A stretch of DNA of 64,000 nt from Toxonevra muliebris (GCA_963691655.1 OY829326.1:25346878-25410877); one strand, 5' to 3'; counted from the first letter of the stretch, positions 37,601 through 52,600 are shown. Numbers and translations are program-made. Notes: generated by a model not told the origin, from the sequence alone.

Positions 37601-40600
37601 AAATTGCTATCAGGCGATGATGGCGAACAACCGAACCACCAACCACCCAGGATGCCGGAACCTGAAACAAAACAAAACAATACAACAAAAACAATAATTA
37701 ATTTTCTCTGTTAGTTTATTTGAAAGCTCAATTGTCTCTGTGATGAAAATGTGTTAGTATGTAATAGCATAAAAAGAAGTTCTTGATGCTTGAATATAAA
37801 TGCTAAACAAATTATTGACATTTTTTTGTTTTCAAAATGTTCATGTTTGCTGTTTGTTAAATAAAAAATTTATCATTTTAAATTCATGAAATAATTCTAC
37901 ATTAATATCTCAGCAGGATTTTCTGTTCTGTCAAACAACTATGTACATATAAAAATTGGTTGCTTGTTAACTGTTGAAATTCTATTTAAATTTTGTATTG
38001 CACAGTGTGACATAACAAAAAATATATTGACAAATCTACAAAAGTTTTGGACTACTTAACTATTATTATCCATAAAGGACCCTTGGACCTGCTTGTTTTC
38101 TTCCAAGTACAAATGCCAAAATACTGTGTGCTTAACTTGGCCAATTCTACTTTTCCAATACTGCCCGCTTCTAACCAGTAGTATTACTAATTTCCGTCTG
38201 TCCACTATCCATACTGTTTTAACCTTAGTTAGTGTTTTTTTAAATGGGCTGCAAACCAACTTTACCCGTTTTAAAACATGAAATACAATAATATAATATT
38301 TTGTAATAATAAAGACTTCAATCTTATCCGCTAACTATAATCGAAATGCCATTCATGACAGAAATCGGTTAAAACCATTGTCGAGAATCACTTGTGGTAG
38401 GTTAATCACCAACTTTCCGATTTACTTTTTTGATTCTAAAAGGGAAAGTTTTACTGAGTAACCCTGCATTCAATGATATTCTATGTTATTAAAATTAAGG
38501 ATTGTTTACGGGTTGAAGCTCTCGCCTTGGGACAAAATTAAAGAAATTAAAATATTAATAAAAATTTAAAGTATTATCGGGTTTTTTTCACTGGCGCTTA
38601 AGAATCGGATAACCTGTCGAAAAGCGTGCAAAATATAATGATGAAGACAGGAACAGGATTGCCAATAAGCATGCCAAATTTCGTCTTGATAAAACTATCT
38701 TATCGATTTATAAGCGAATTTCTAAAATATTTTATAATTTCATCCCTAGATGAGAGTTAAAGGAAAACCCAAGTGATAGTCAATATGTAATTTAAAGAAA
38801 TGTATGATCGTTTTGCCATACTGTTTTGATGTTTCCCGCTGCATATTCGCTATATAAATATGTACCTACCTATATACATAGCTAACAAAATAACCTTGAC
38901 AATGTTAATTAACTGCAATTTGTGCAAACAAATTTTAATTGCAAAAATAACCATACCACCTCTCACATTGGATCGTTTGTACTCTGTTCTGTTTTTTTTG
39001 CGCTTTTTCTTTCTGCCATTAACTTTAGTTGTATGCACCAGCAAATACAATCTCTTTTTTCTGGCTTTTATAGTGCTACTATCATGACCTAATTTCTGCT
39101 TTTGTTGTTGTTTTTAGAAACTTTTACCATAAATTCTCACAAATGACATTTTCATTTCGTGCTTATGACCTTGACAATGGTAGTCCTTGGACGTATTGAG
39201 AGCCGCTCGATGTATGCGTTTGCGAGTGAGTGTACCAGTGAGAGTAGGGACATGTGTTCTCTTTGTAAGTATATCACATGAAGCAAATTCATATATTTAA
39301 AAACTTTCAAATGAGTTGCTTTGTGTATTTTTTTATATGTATCTATGTATATTGGAGCAAAAGTTTGAGAAATATATGAACTACAGCCCTACTACTTACT
39401 ATTGCCAATAGCGAGAAGCTCAGGAGTTTTGGTACAATTTTCAACTCGAGCGCGATCGCTTAATTTTCTTTAAACAAATTTGAGTCGAAAATACTTTAAA
39501 ATCTTGCGTATTTATTATTATATGTAATATATTATATTATATGTAACCAAAGTTAGGTTTTCATTCGACGAAAATATTCATATAAAATTTTTATGAAACT
39601 GATGTTTAAATACGATGATGCATTTGATGGACCCTATCAGACTAGGGAGAAAAGTGGATGTCTTAAAGCTTTAGGAAAAATTATTGTTTTCTTAATCTTA
39701 ACCTAAAAAAAATTGCAAATACCGTTTTTGGCCATGTATCACAACTTCGTACGATTTGAATTCAAATTCATTTTTAAAATTTTTTCTTTTATTTGACTTT
39801 TTAGAAAGAAACCGATTAAAAAATATTTAAAAATCGTTTAATAGATTTTATTTTGACTTTTTTCCATCCATTGGCAATTAATATCAAAAATTAGGAAAAA
39901 GTTTTCAAATTTCGGGGGGGGGGGGGAGGGAGGTCAGGACCCCCAAAACCTCCCCCGCGGCCTTGATCGGTATATTCCTTAAGAACTCGGAATTTTCGGT
40001 ATATAATAGAATATTCTTTCGATTTGTATTAGTTCACAAGATCAACCGCAATTGAGACCTCGGTGGCTAGGAAATCAGATCCTACTCTCTGTTGAATCTG
40101 CTGAACCTAATCTAAATTTAGAAAATAAATTATTGGGTGATTACTTTTGTGTCACCTTTTTTATTTATTAGAGTAGGTAGGTATATGATTTTTTATTTTT
40201 CATAATGTTTTGGGGGATAGTAGTAGTAGTTGTGTAGTAGTCAATAAAGGAATGAATTTGTTTTGAAATATTCACAACCAAATTATACAGGACTTTTTAA
40301 ATATTCAATAATTCTGTTCATGATTCAGTATTTAGATTCATTTTTCTTAATTCAAACAGGATTCAAAAGGCTACAAAAGTTCAAACATTTCAATGAATGC
40401 ATTTCTTTTATAATTGAATTAATTCTTTTGAACTATGTTACATAAACAAAGCTTGAACCCTTTCTGGACCATTGGCATAATCGCTTATAATTTTTACAAA
40501 CTTTGAATATGTTGTGAATACTCGCTCACATATAATTTCTCATATTTTTAAGTTTTTCTCTACTTTGGTTTTTCTCTATTTCCTGTGATTTCTTTATGAT

Positions 40601-43600
40601 CAAGAAGGGATTAAGTGAATAGTTAATACTAAAAGACTTTTTAAAAATTATGAAAATAAACTATAAGTGTTAATTTTTCATAGTTATTAAGTTCATGTCT
40701 AATTTAAAAGGCTTTGCCTACCTGTAAAAAAAAAGGCTAGGTAAGATGTACTGAAAAGGTATTTAAAAACTTCCAATAAGTGCCACAGGGTTTCCAGTGA
40801 CCCATGAAAGTTCAGGTTCTTAGAGGGAAAAAAGTCATGGTTTGATAATAAGTTTTAACAAGAAACTACTAAGTTTTGCACTACCTCCTTTAATTTCTTT
40901 ACGGTCTAGGAAGGGCGTTGGAATAAATTCTACTTACAAACTGAACATAATTCGCACTCAGAATATTTATCTTTATTCCTTAGAAAGTTTCTACCCCACC
41001 CAAAGCTAATTATATTTTAATTCAGTCTAAATTAGGAGCTCTTAATTAAGCTCTTATTAAAATGCAAAAACATAAAAATTATTAATCTAATATTCTAAAC
41101 ACCAATAATGGCATAGCAAATCACCGCATAACAATTAGATACAGTGTAAATCCAGAAAAAAAACATAAAGTTATGCAAAATTTTCAATTGGCACGTATAT
41201 GCCCGGGGACACAAGTAAATTAATATTTAATTAAAACAGAAATTTGTAATTGACTTAAAATCCACAATGGCCGTATTCAACAAAATGTCTATATGCTGAT
41301 GTGAATGTCTATATGTATTCATGTGAAACTGCGTGGGTATTTGCAAAAGTTGATGTGTGTGTGTCGGTAATAATGTTGCCACATTTTAATTTGATTTAAC
41401 AGTGAATAAAATATGTGCGTGGAAATATTTTCAATATTAAAAAAAAAGGCTCACACGCATAGCATGCGTATAGATATGAAAGTGTGTAGGTGTATGTGTG
41501 TGAATTGGCATTGTCGGATTTTCGTAATTAAGTTTGAATATTAATAATATTATTAAAAAAAAGGAAATGTGCTTGACTTAATCGTGCTTCTTTGCTTATT
41601 TTTTCATTACTTACTTAATTTGGCAAATGCTCATTTGACGGGTGCTTAATTTTTGTTGACTGACAAAACAACAATAAAGAAAACTTTTATTTTTAACTTA
41701 CAAATCCCACACAAATACACACACATGAATTTGCACTGAATCACACCTTGACAAAAGCGGCTGCATAAAAAGTTTTCAATACTCACTCGTGTGACTATGA
41801 CTTTTAAAATTTAATCTTATTTATTTCATAAAAATGCTAAATTGAAAATGAGAAGGACATTCATGAATGAGTGAATGAATGAAAAGATGCTTGATACTCT
41901 TCATGCTCTTCATTAGTAAGGTATGTAGAGTAAGTTGGTTGGTTTGTAGGCAAGTGGATAGGTAGCTCTACTAGGTAAATGGCCAGGTAGCAGTGGCACT
42001 ACAGTGGCACCCAATCACTCAGCTTAAAATGGTTGAGAAAGTTTTTCCATTTCAAAAGTTAAATCAACAAGGAGACAGAGAGTGGAAGAGACTTGAAAGT
42101 GCTTGTGTCTCCTTACTACAGTTTCATGTTTTTTTTTGCATATTTTTTGCTTATTGTGTGCAAATTTTCTGGCATAAAAGTCAAATTATATGTCCATCAG
42201 TGTGGAGTGGAATTGTAAAGGTTTTCGTTTTGTAGCATCGAAACACATTTCCTCTATTTTCAGTGTAGATGTTTTTATTGTTGTGGCTGTTGTTGTTTTT
42301 CTAAAGAGCTCTAAAGATATCTTCATTGTGCTGAAGTTGATTCTGGGTGTGTGTGCGTGTGTGTGTGTGTTTGCTTCAAAAGTAGAAGTTAGGTACCTGA
42401 AGTGTGACTACATCTGTCAGACCAAAAGTAGTTTATATTCCAGATTAGAAGGTAATAAGACGCTTAGAAGTTTGAGAAGTTTTAAATTACTTTTAAACGT
42501 CAACGCTTAAGCTAATTTATTTGTTTGTTTTACGGTAAAACGCTCGCGTGGTTGGTTATCTGCATTTAAATGTACTTGTGCACATGAGCGGATCTAGTAT
42601 TTTCGGCATGGGCCACAAAGTTTTCTTTATATATATACTTTATTTTTTTATTGCATTAAACGAAACATGGCTCTTCTAATACTAAACTAAATAAGCAATT
42701 GAGATATAAAGCTTATTTTTATAGAAATACTTTATTATTTTGACTTTTTTCTAAGACACAGAAATAATGATTATAAAAAATTTGAGTGAACAAGCAACGA
42801 ACATTTTCACAGGTCTTCTAGAGGCTAGAACTGAGAACAGGAGAAACTGGTGTCTCCACCTTCGCATTTGCATTCGAAATGCTTTAATTGGGCAAACTGC
42901 GTTAACACAAAGTTTCTCAATTATGTTTGTAAATGTGTTTTGTCAATTTCTTATATAACTTTGTTTGGCTTTTGCCAACAAAACCGAAAAAGCAGCAAAA
43001 CCACTTTTTCTAAGTTGATATTTTGAATCACATTCGCGAATGTCAACTTTTAACATTACCACAATTTTTTTAAATTCTAAAGTTATTAATTTATAAAAGC
43101 AAAAATGATTTTAAATGAAGGTGCTTTATTGTAGAGTTCATAGAAAAGATATTGGCATTAAGTTTGTTAAAAAAAACGATGAGCTGTCAGTTTGAATGGT
43201 TGTATCTTTAAAGATACAGTGGGCATTAAGGGTTAATGTCGTAGAAAAAGTTTTTATTATGTTCCCCAGTGCTCATATTTTCAAGAGTTTTATATTGGCT
43301 TCTCCGATCAGAACCTCTTCTCTTGCAGCGTACGGCACTGTCTGTGTGGTTTACAATTAAAATTTCATTATGCCAGCATAATTCAAAATATTTCACATAA
43401 TTCAAGCGTTAATGTGAGGCTTGATTTTAACACTGTATCTTAGATACCCGTAATCTTATTTTCATTTAAATTCATGAAGTTGATTTAAGTTGAAAAGCTA
43501 ACAAAAATTATCTAATGGAAATTGAATTTTGTTATTTGCATTGATATCTGAACAAATGAAACTACATTGTTCCATCAAATAATGCCAAAAAATGCGGTGA

Positions 43601-46600
43601 TTTTTCTATTTGTGTTTTTCTAATGCAATATTATGTAAACTGCTACAGTATTGCTGAAATGACTTTGACAGAGGGACATGTTTAATTTGTTTTACTAGAA
43701 TCTATTTAGACCCTTTTGGAATAGTTGCGTTTAAAGTCACCTACCTACACATAATGCAACACTTTTCTTTTTGAAATCACCAAGCAACGCTGTGTATTCC
43801 GTAACTAAACTTCTCTGCTTTTGCTTAGTTATAAATTCATATCAATGAAATCATAAATATTGAATATTTACAATTCCATGGTTAATATACATACTCCACC
43901 TAATGCTACATACAAATTCACATTTCCGATAGTCATGCATAATTGAACACACCTGCATACAGTCATGCATATATTTTTTATGTATGCATGTGCATATATC
44001 CATGTATGTATTAGTATCTTTGTGCTTACCTCCAGAATTCTTTCTGGCCATATCCTCAGCACTTGAAGTTTTACGTTGATCAATACGTAAATTGGGTATA
44101 TTGAAGGGCGGTGCATTCATGTTGTCTGACGAGAATTGATGCCTTAAGGGTCGATGCCGTTCCGGTGATGGTATTGACAGGTTATCCAGTTTCAATTTAT
44201 TACGTTGCTGACGGTCTATTTGTTCCAGCATTTCTTGCAGCACCTGAAGACAATACCGCAAGCAAACCAAAACACATACATATGTGCATGTGTAGAACAT
44301 TGTTTTTTTTTTTTTTTAATAAAATATGTGAATTTTGTGGCATTCAAATGAATATATAAATGAAATGTAAGAAGAAAAAGGTTACAAAGAAAACATATAA
44401 AATACAAATTAATTATTAGGTATTTGATTACACTGTTCAACAGCCAAAAATGAGCAGAGACGGGACAAGTGTACTTAGGGTAATCGCTCAGTCCAAATCC
44501 GTGGTCGGTTTTGTTCTTCTACGTCACAATTTCTTTTATTGGCATCAAAATTTAATTAAAATTTAGAAAAAAAAAATTAAAAATGCAGTTCATATTTCAA
44601 ACATCAAAACATCCATTTTTACAAAAAAAAAAATTTGAGTTTTTTTTTTTTATTTTTTAACTTTAAACATTTTTAAAAAAAATTTTTTTTTTAATTAATT
44701 TATTTTTTCGTAATTTTTTTCATCCTCGTTATCATTGTTCACTTTAATCTCGTTATTAGCTTTACCCAGTAATGCCTAGCGGTTCCATATGGCACCTTGT
44801 CGCTGGGCAGTTCTTGAGCCAGGTTCAAAAATAATTTTTGCTCAAGTTACTTTCTTGATCTATCTATCCCCCATTACACTAAGTGAATTCGTCCCGTTTC
44901 TGCTCGTTTTCAAAAGTTTCCATTTGTAGAAAAGTGTTATGAATTTTATTAATTACATGGCGACAACTTTATCAATGAATAGAAAATGATGACGACCAAA
45001 AATACGAACCTCAACCAGAGCACAATATTGCTCAAGATTTAATCCTGGATTAACTGTATGTGGTATCAGCAAGGGCAGAATATGTGTAGCCATTATTTCT
45101 ACATTTAAACCATACGATCTGTCACTGAGCATTTTGTGGTAAATACCTACAAAAGAGAGATGAAGAGAAAACACACGTGTGTATGAATATGCTAATTAAA
45201 AGAGGTAAAATATATGAGAATATTTTAGAAATGGAAATGGCTTTCAAGGTAAAATAAAAATCTTAATCATACTGTATAAATCACACAAAGAGTAGTCTTC
45301 ATATTTCTGAACTAAAATTGCCAAATTTTTCAAGTACACTCTTTAAATTTTAAAATTTTGGAATAGAAACACTTTAATGTATATAAATGAATCGGATTTA
45401 ATTTTATGCAACTTACATGTATAACTGTTACGTACATATGTATATTATAAATTTCTATTCAATTATGACAAATAAATACATAAATGTCGTCGTAACTGTC
45501 AAGTGCATGACATAGAAATGTCAGCTAATAACATTATATAAATAAAGCCCATCAAGATGACAACTCTTTCTAAAAATAATAATACTTATGTACATGCAAG
45601 AAAACAAACACACACACTAGCGAAATGCATTGGAGTCTCGCCTTCCCACATACACAAATATTTCAATGTTCATACACACGTACACACACGTTCATACAGA
45701 CACCACACAAATAGACGTCAGTAAGAGTACAAAAAAAAAACATTTTCAAATTACTTACGCACGGTACGCATTACAATATCCGGATCCGGTATGCGCACAT
45801 CGCTCAATAATGGCAATACTTCTTCCATAACCTTTGCAGCAATAATGGCAGCAGCATACATCGTGGGAGAAATAAAATTACACAGATAAAAAGAAATTTC
45901 AGAAATATGAAAGCCATTATCATTGAAATCACATTGAGACTGTCTTTTATTTATTTTATTTTTTAATAATATATTTCCTTTCCTGTTACAACAAACACAC
46001 ACACATTTATGCGCATACACACCTGTGACTTTTCCAGTTTATCCATAGTGCGCTCAATACATATAAGTACATTCTGTACTATTTTCGGATCCGCAAGATT
46101 CTTTTCAAAGACTGATTTTACCTTTGGCAATACCATGCGCCGTATTGAGGCTTCATCAATGTTATCGTAAACATTTGTAACTGCAACGACGGCAGCACTC
46201 TGTGGGTGGGAAGAGAGAGAAGGAAGAAGTAAAGAATGCATAGTTGCATATTATATAAAAAGTACGTCAATGTCTGCCAAAACCATGAATGCGGAAAAAT
46301 ATAAATTTTTTTTTAAAATTCTGTATAAATTTTTATTTTTGTTTATAGTAAATTTAAGATTATAAAACCAAAGTTGGTAGATTAGATTACAGATTTTAAT
46401 GAATTTCCCATAGGTAGCAAGATTTTAGATATTTTGGCATATTTAACTTTTAATCACTAAAATAAATCACATTCGTGGTTCTGGCTGCCAGCTAATAATT
46501 TAGGGTACATCGAAAAAAAAAAAACAAAAACGTTATCCCTTAATAGGATTATGCTATTGTTGTTGAAGTAATCTTAAAATTTTTTAATCTGCGCACTTAA

Positions 46601-49600
46601 ATCAAATATTAAAATAAAGTTTAATATGAAAAATAAAATCGCCTTTTTCGACAATCAATCTAATCGTGATGCCCTTTAGCTCCATGTGGTGAATAGAGCG
46701 ATGAGAAATTCCTTCCATCTGTTACTTGGTATTGCACATAAAGCCACAGTTAACCATATGACTCTGACACTGATTGTTTTGGAAGTGCAGGCCTTTCCAT
46801 TGTGTTTGGTCTTCCAACTTTGAGGGAAGTTCATTCGAGTACCTGTTTTTAAGATTATTGTTGGTTTTCTCATTATATGACAAACTTTATTTTGATTGTT
46901 TGTGGACTGGATGGGCTCTCTCATTATATGACAAACTTTATTTTGATTGTTTGTGGACTGGATGGGCTCTCTTTTTTTGGAAATTTTATATACACTGAGC
47001 CCAAACAAACCAGATTTGGATTGGTGGACCAACTAATACTTAAAAAACATTTTTTTCCTACTAGTTTTAGGAGATTGGCAATGTCTGGCCATGAATCAAA
47101 AAACAAATTTTAAAGGGACAAAAAATTAATAAAATAACCTGCCAAAAAAAAAAAAATTAAATTTTGGAAATCTGTAGGTACCTTTTTCTCTTATTTGATG
47201 TAGATTTTTTGAACTATAGTGAATTATCGGAATAATGCGTAAAAACTCTAAAAAGATATTTTTTCTAATATTTTGTGGTTGATAAAATCAAATTCCACAG
47301 ATTCCACCGTAACAAGCAGGAAATTCTTTACTGTATAAAGGAAACAAAGAAAGTTTCAGATTATGGAGAACTTTATCTCCCCGCCTGTTTTGGATTTATT
47401 CGGTATCAAACAGATACAGAAACACAAAATGATGCAGGATATTAGTACAAGATTTAGATTGCCGGAAGAGTGTAAGAATAAAATCGGATGGAAAGAAATT
47501 CAAATATTTACCTAAAAACCCTTTCAGAACTGTACACAATTAAGAGGCTGTGAGATTTGAAAATATATTCAATATTCTTGTAATACTTATTCAGAAAATA
47601 TTTGGGTTAAATTGCTTTAATTCTCACTATCTCATTTCTTTCAATTTGGCAAAAGCCTGGAAATCATTAAAGAGCAAAAATCTCAAAAAAAAAGAAAAGA
47701 TTTTGATGGAAATGAAAGTATTCATTGAGTAAAATCTGAAAAAGGGCAATACATATAAAAAATAACATTTTAAAATCTTATAAAATTAATCTTAGGATAA
47801 AGGCTGCATTTCTGTATCCAGATTTAATGGAGCGCAATTGGGGGCAGTCTGGTGGGTTGACGTCTTTAGTTGCAATCGGAAACCCATTTTATCATACCCG
47901 CCCCTAACAAGTTGTCCCTAGTGAGACGAAGCTAGAACCATCCAGAAAAGTATTGGTGCTTTATGCATCCTTATAAACGGTGCAGTCGTTTATAAGAGCA
48001 AATCTTCCTCTTGAGGCCGCAATGACATAAAGCCTGCCAGACAAAGTACTTTTTTTACCGTTGTATTTGCTAGACACTTTTCACATTCTTATGGAGTATA
48101 ATATTGTTGTCTGCGAATCTGCTTAACCCGAGCCAGCTCAGAACCGATAATCAAAATAAAAAGGGCAAGACAACTTTTCTAGATATTCTCACTTTTTTTC
48201 TAGCTAAAACGCCAATTTATTTTTCTTTTCGCGCACAATTAATTCGTGTGTATCGCACCTGTTCAAACTTATTTTATAAACTTATCACATTTTTTTCTTT
48301 ACTGTTCTCGGTAGATACCTCTGATTTTTACTTTCAGCTTTTGATAACATCTTAGCTCGGAGATGAAGGAAAATTTATAGTGGAATAAATTGATAGAAAT
48401 TAAAATTAAATGCCAAGTCGGTGTCGTGTGAGGTTTCATAGTTTGTGTGAGTTCATAAGTGTTTGATTTATTATATGCTTTACTTTAAGCCTAAAAGTAT
48501 GTAGCACATAATTTCTATATCCAAAACGGTTGTGGAATATGTGGCTATTTAGACGTGTAAAAAGCGAAAAAAGTGCATTGAAAAGAGAAAAGTTCTAAAA
48601 ATCTATTGTTGCACTTTTTGGAAAATAAAAACGAAAACTTTTATAAGCAAACAACAATGGGTAAAGTATATTATCAATCAAATTCATATGACGAGTGCAG
48701 AAGGAAGTCATTTTATTTTTTTTTCTAATGGAAGTTCTATGTATTTGTTGTAGCAATTTTTTTTGTTTTTAAACAATTTTTGCATATATCTGTGTTCACT
48801 CAAGTAAAAAATTTACTATATTTACGGGTTTGACATGTGCGAATTTTTGAAAAAAAAAAATGGTATCAGACCTTTTTGTTCAGGTAGTTTGAAGCCCAAA
48901 AAATCGTAGTAGATTTTAGTTCAAGTGGAGTGATGGAGTAAATTTTAAAATTTTGTGAAAAACGTAGTAAATTTATTACGATCGTAGTGAAGCCTGAACC
49001 CTGCTTAGTAGTCAAATATCTATAACTCCTTTCAAATGAGTTTAAGGAGAGTGAATATCTTTTACAAAGCTTTCCATGTAAATGAAATACTAGTATCCTG
49101 CCTCTAACACATTTTGTTAAAGTAAAGAAAAGTTTATTTTTCTTGTTTGAGATTTTGGGTTTAGTTTCATTCAGATGAAGTATTTAATGGATTAGCTCCG
49201 AATAAACCAAATATAAGCGAAGCATCCGCGCTCAATGTGGGGTGTCTCTCAGGAAAAAGAATAGTGGGAATTTTTTGCCAAGCAGTGTGGTGCTACACTA
49301 CGCGGTTAGTCTTTCTCCTTTTTTTCTTTCTATTCTCTTTAGGCTTACTGCATATTTTCACGTTTTTAGATACAGCCTAATAATCACATTCTCTTTTCTT
49401 ACGTTTCTGTGCGAGTCTGGGCATGAAAAATGGGGGGGAAAAATCATGGAATCGCGATATAAGTAGTATATTTTAAAATATTTGTAATAAATAGAAATTG
49501 AAAAATTTCAATTTATTTTATTCCAGATGTTAACATTAAATGCAATCGCATTTGATTGATTGATTCTCAATCAGTAATTTCATATGCATATTTTATTTTA

Positions 49601-52600
49601 CTATCAATTTTTTATATTTTTTCTGTTAATTTCCATCCACATGAAACGAAACAAATGTAAAAAGAAAATAAAAACAATACTGCATAATTATCAGTAAATT
49701 GCCACTTTTCCATTCTGTTTTCAACACTTAAATTGTCAACACTGTTTAATTGTAAACAATTTTTCTTGCCGATGCTCTCGTTGTTGTAACTTTCTCATTG
49801 CCTTTGTTGTATAAAAGAAACATTGTCTGTGTCTCATCCAATTTGCATGCTTAACATCTACTTCAATGAGTACGAGAGAATAGAAAAAAAAGAAAAGAAA
49901 ACGGAAAAAGGAAACTCGTAATATTGAGAGATGAGAATGTTGTTAAGTTGAACATTCTTCGCAGCGCTCTTCTCCCCTCATATGTAATAACAATAATAAG
50001 CATCCGCGATGCCAACTTGCGGTGAATTCCCCGATTTGCGGGGGATTTTACTGGGTACGGGGAATGTGCTGTTTTTTGAGGCCGTTCAGCATAAAGTCTG
50101 TAGAATATTTTTTCTCAAATTTTATGTAATATAAAACGTTTAACTTACACAATATTTCATATTTTGGGTCTTAAAATCTTCATCTTTTCTTAAGTGGGCC
50201 CTGCGATTTATTGGTTTGGAGAAATCGATTTTTAAAAAGGAGTGCTACTTGAAAGTATTATATTTCGAAAGTATTTTGTGAAAATTTCAGAGAGACGTGA
50301 AGTGCTTTCGTATATATAGCCGATAATAGCGCCGAGTGTCAGTCAGGCGAAAACAGTCGCGCGGTATTTCGGCTTCCCTTTCGACCATTCAGAAAGCTAT
50401 GCCTTAGTCCAGCACCTCCTGATCAATAACTATTAATCCTAGCTTATTACTCTATAAACTTACAAATCAGTCATCATAAAGCAGATGAAATATAGTTTAA
50501 ATGCTAAAAACCGATAGTCAAAACTTTAAACCCGTTTTTTTTTTTAAATAAGGCTTTTGCCATTTTTTATTTGAGTCAAAAGAGAGCCCATGACTTATCT
50601 TTTGAGAACTTTAATGTAGGCTGAACGTCTAGTAACTCGAAACACCCCATCTCGTTCCAATAGGATTAAAATTTGTGCAAGCTGGAGCCGGATCGATTTT
50701 GAGAGTGGATTCCCTTGAAATGAAATCTCCCATGTGCCAAAAGAATTCCGGAGTCAGAAAGTACATTTCTATTAATCTACCAGTCCCATACAAATTGGTT
50801 AAGTTTTGGACCGAGAAAGTTCAGGGTGTCAATTTTAAGTAATTTTTCGTTTTTGTAAAATGTTTATATCGATGCGGGGAATCCGATCGAAAATCGGGAA
50901 ATTTCTTGAGGGCTATCGGGGAGAAAGAAAAAATGAGTTGGCATTCCTGATAAGCATCAAGAATGAACACAACTACAACAATAGCTCAGGAATAATATAA
51001 AGCGAGAGAAGAATAACATAAAAAATGTAAGAAATGGGGGGAGAAAGTATTACCTAGAAAAGATGTCACAAATAGTACTTACCTGCACTTGTATTGTAGA
51101 ACTTTCAAATGCAAAAAATAACATTGGCATTATGTCGGTGGTGACATCCTCAGGTTGTGTTTTATCGATAATAAGATGCAGATTCTCAAGTAAAGTTACC
51201 GTCGCTTGAATGGATTTAGGTGAACCAAAAATTAATCTGAAAATAAATGTGCATTGTAGTGCAGTTTTTAAATACCTAGTAATTATTAATGTTGTTTATG
51301 AATTACATACATGACTTAAATTCATTTTTGATTTTATACTATCAAACAATACTTAGCTATAAACTTTAAACGTTGAACTCTGTTGCCTCAGTACAAACGA
51401 AGTCTGTTCTAACTCAGTGCACTGAAGCGAGCAACTTTCAGTCACTTACTCTACATTGCACAAGTGGCACAAAAGATTACAGCTAATAATTGTTCCAAAA
51501 TAATGTATACTTTAAATTTTTATTTAATATTATTGAAGCACTATACTAAAGTTTTTATTGTTTGCGAATTTTCTTTTACAAAAATAAAAAAAACTAACTT
51601 TAAACGTTTTTTTGAATGACAGCGAGCAGAAAACAAAAAGGAAAACTAAAGAATATGTACATTAAAAAGTGACAGATATAATGTTGCAAGTCAGCTTGAC
51701 TTTTATTTGTACTGACAGAGACACGAAAGTGCCATAATTCTCATTGCTAAAATAACGCGCAAACAAAATGGAAAGAGAAATGCATAAAAAGGAAACGGAA
51801 ATTAAAAACAAAATAGCAACTACATATTTGCTCATTCATTTTAAAATATTATAGTTTTGGTTTTATGTGTTTGAAAAAAAAATTGTATGGAATTTTTGAT
51901 TAAAAAATTTGTAGTATTAATAATTCAATTGACTAACAAATGTGTCAAAATTTTTCGGCTTATTTTCTTACTTATTGGCTGGAATGACAGGAAACATTAA
52001 TATTTTAATTTAAATGCTATATTTTTCCACTGATACATATATAATTTTATTTAAAAAGAAAAGAAAAAAATTGCAACATACAAAGTTGATGTAAAATAAT
52101 TTCAAAAATCAGCAAGAAGTTAATTGCCAAAAGCATCTATCAAAGAAAGAAGCGTGATCCTTTTAAATTCCGGTGTAGACTAAACAACACTGATGAGATG
52201 AACGTTTCTCAGCAGTACTCAACAACAAGGTGGTATTTTTCAGTTGGAGTTGAAACCTCGGCTGCACATAACTCGCGCCACAGCTGATCCCCATAGTTTG
52301 GTCGAAATAGCAGCTACCATCAAATGGATGCTAGGCAACTTGGTGCGTAATAGCTTTTCTGGTGAATGCAAAGATGGTACTGAAAATGGACTGAAAACTG
52401 CACCAACTGAAGAGGAATTTACATACTCCCGGTATTACCTACGACAATAGCATACAAGATTGTCATGAGTCTACGATCAGTGAATACAAAGCCGTTTTTC
52501 GTATTAAAGAATGGTTTTATTTCACGAGTTTCATGGCATTTAATGTTTGAAAATGATTTCTGGCATATGGCCACCGCGGCTACGATTCGTGAAGGTCAGC

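Larger units (their letters stand above)
46200..51082 (-). other. SCYL2: SCYL2 intron (4.9 kb)
   Basis: Contains the 51-bp duplication at 46870-46971, a G/C-richer patch at 47815-48060 that looks like old transposon sequence, and the hAT-like element at 50004-50949. A 118-codon minus frame (47032-46676) runs through the duplication and has no domain that I recognise. Confidence 0.55.

Noticed and set aside
39170..39260. Possible extra SCYL2 exon in a GC-richer patch
   Set aside because: No acceptor/donor pair in the required phase on the minus strand.
43851..44300. 149-codon minus-strand frame taken as one protein
   Set aside because: Only 44243-44030 is exon; the rest is intron read through a GTAAGC donor and upstream of a TTCAG acceptor.
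46676..47032. 118-codon minus-strand frame with a repeated peptide
   Set aside because: The repetition is the 51-bp duplication; I looked for piggyBac or Tc1 motifs and found none that hold up.
52244..52450. 68-codon plus-strand frame beginning MELKPRLH
   Set aside because: G+C is raised and the peptide looks protein-like, but I recognise no family, and it sits beside a transposase fossil on the opposite strand inside an intron.
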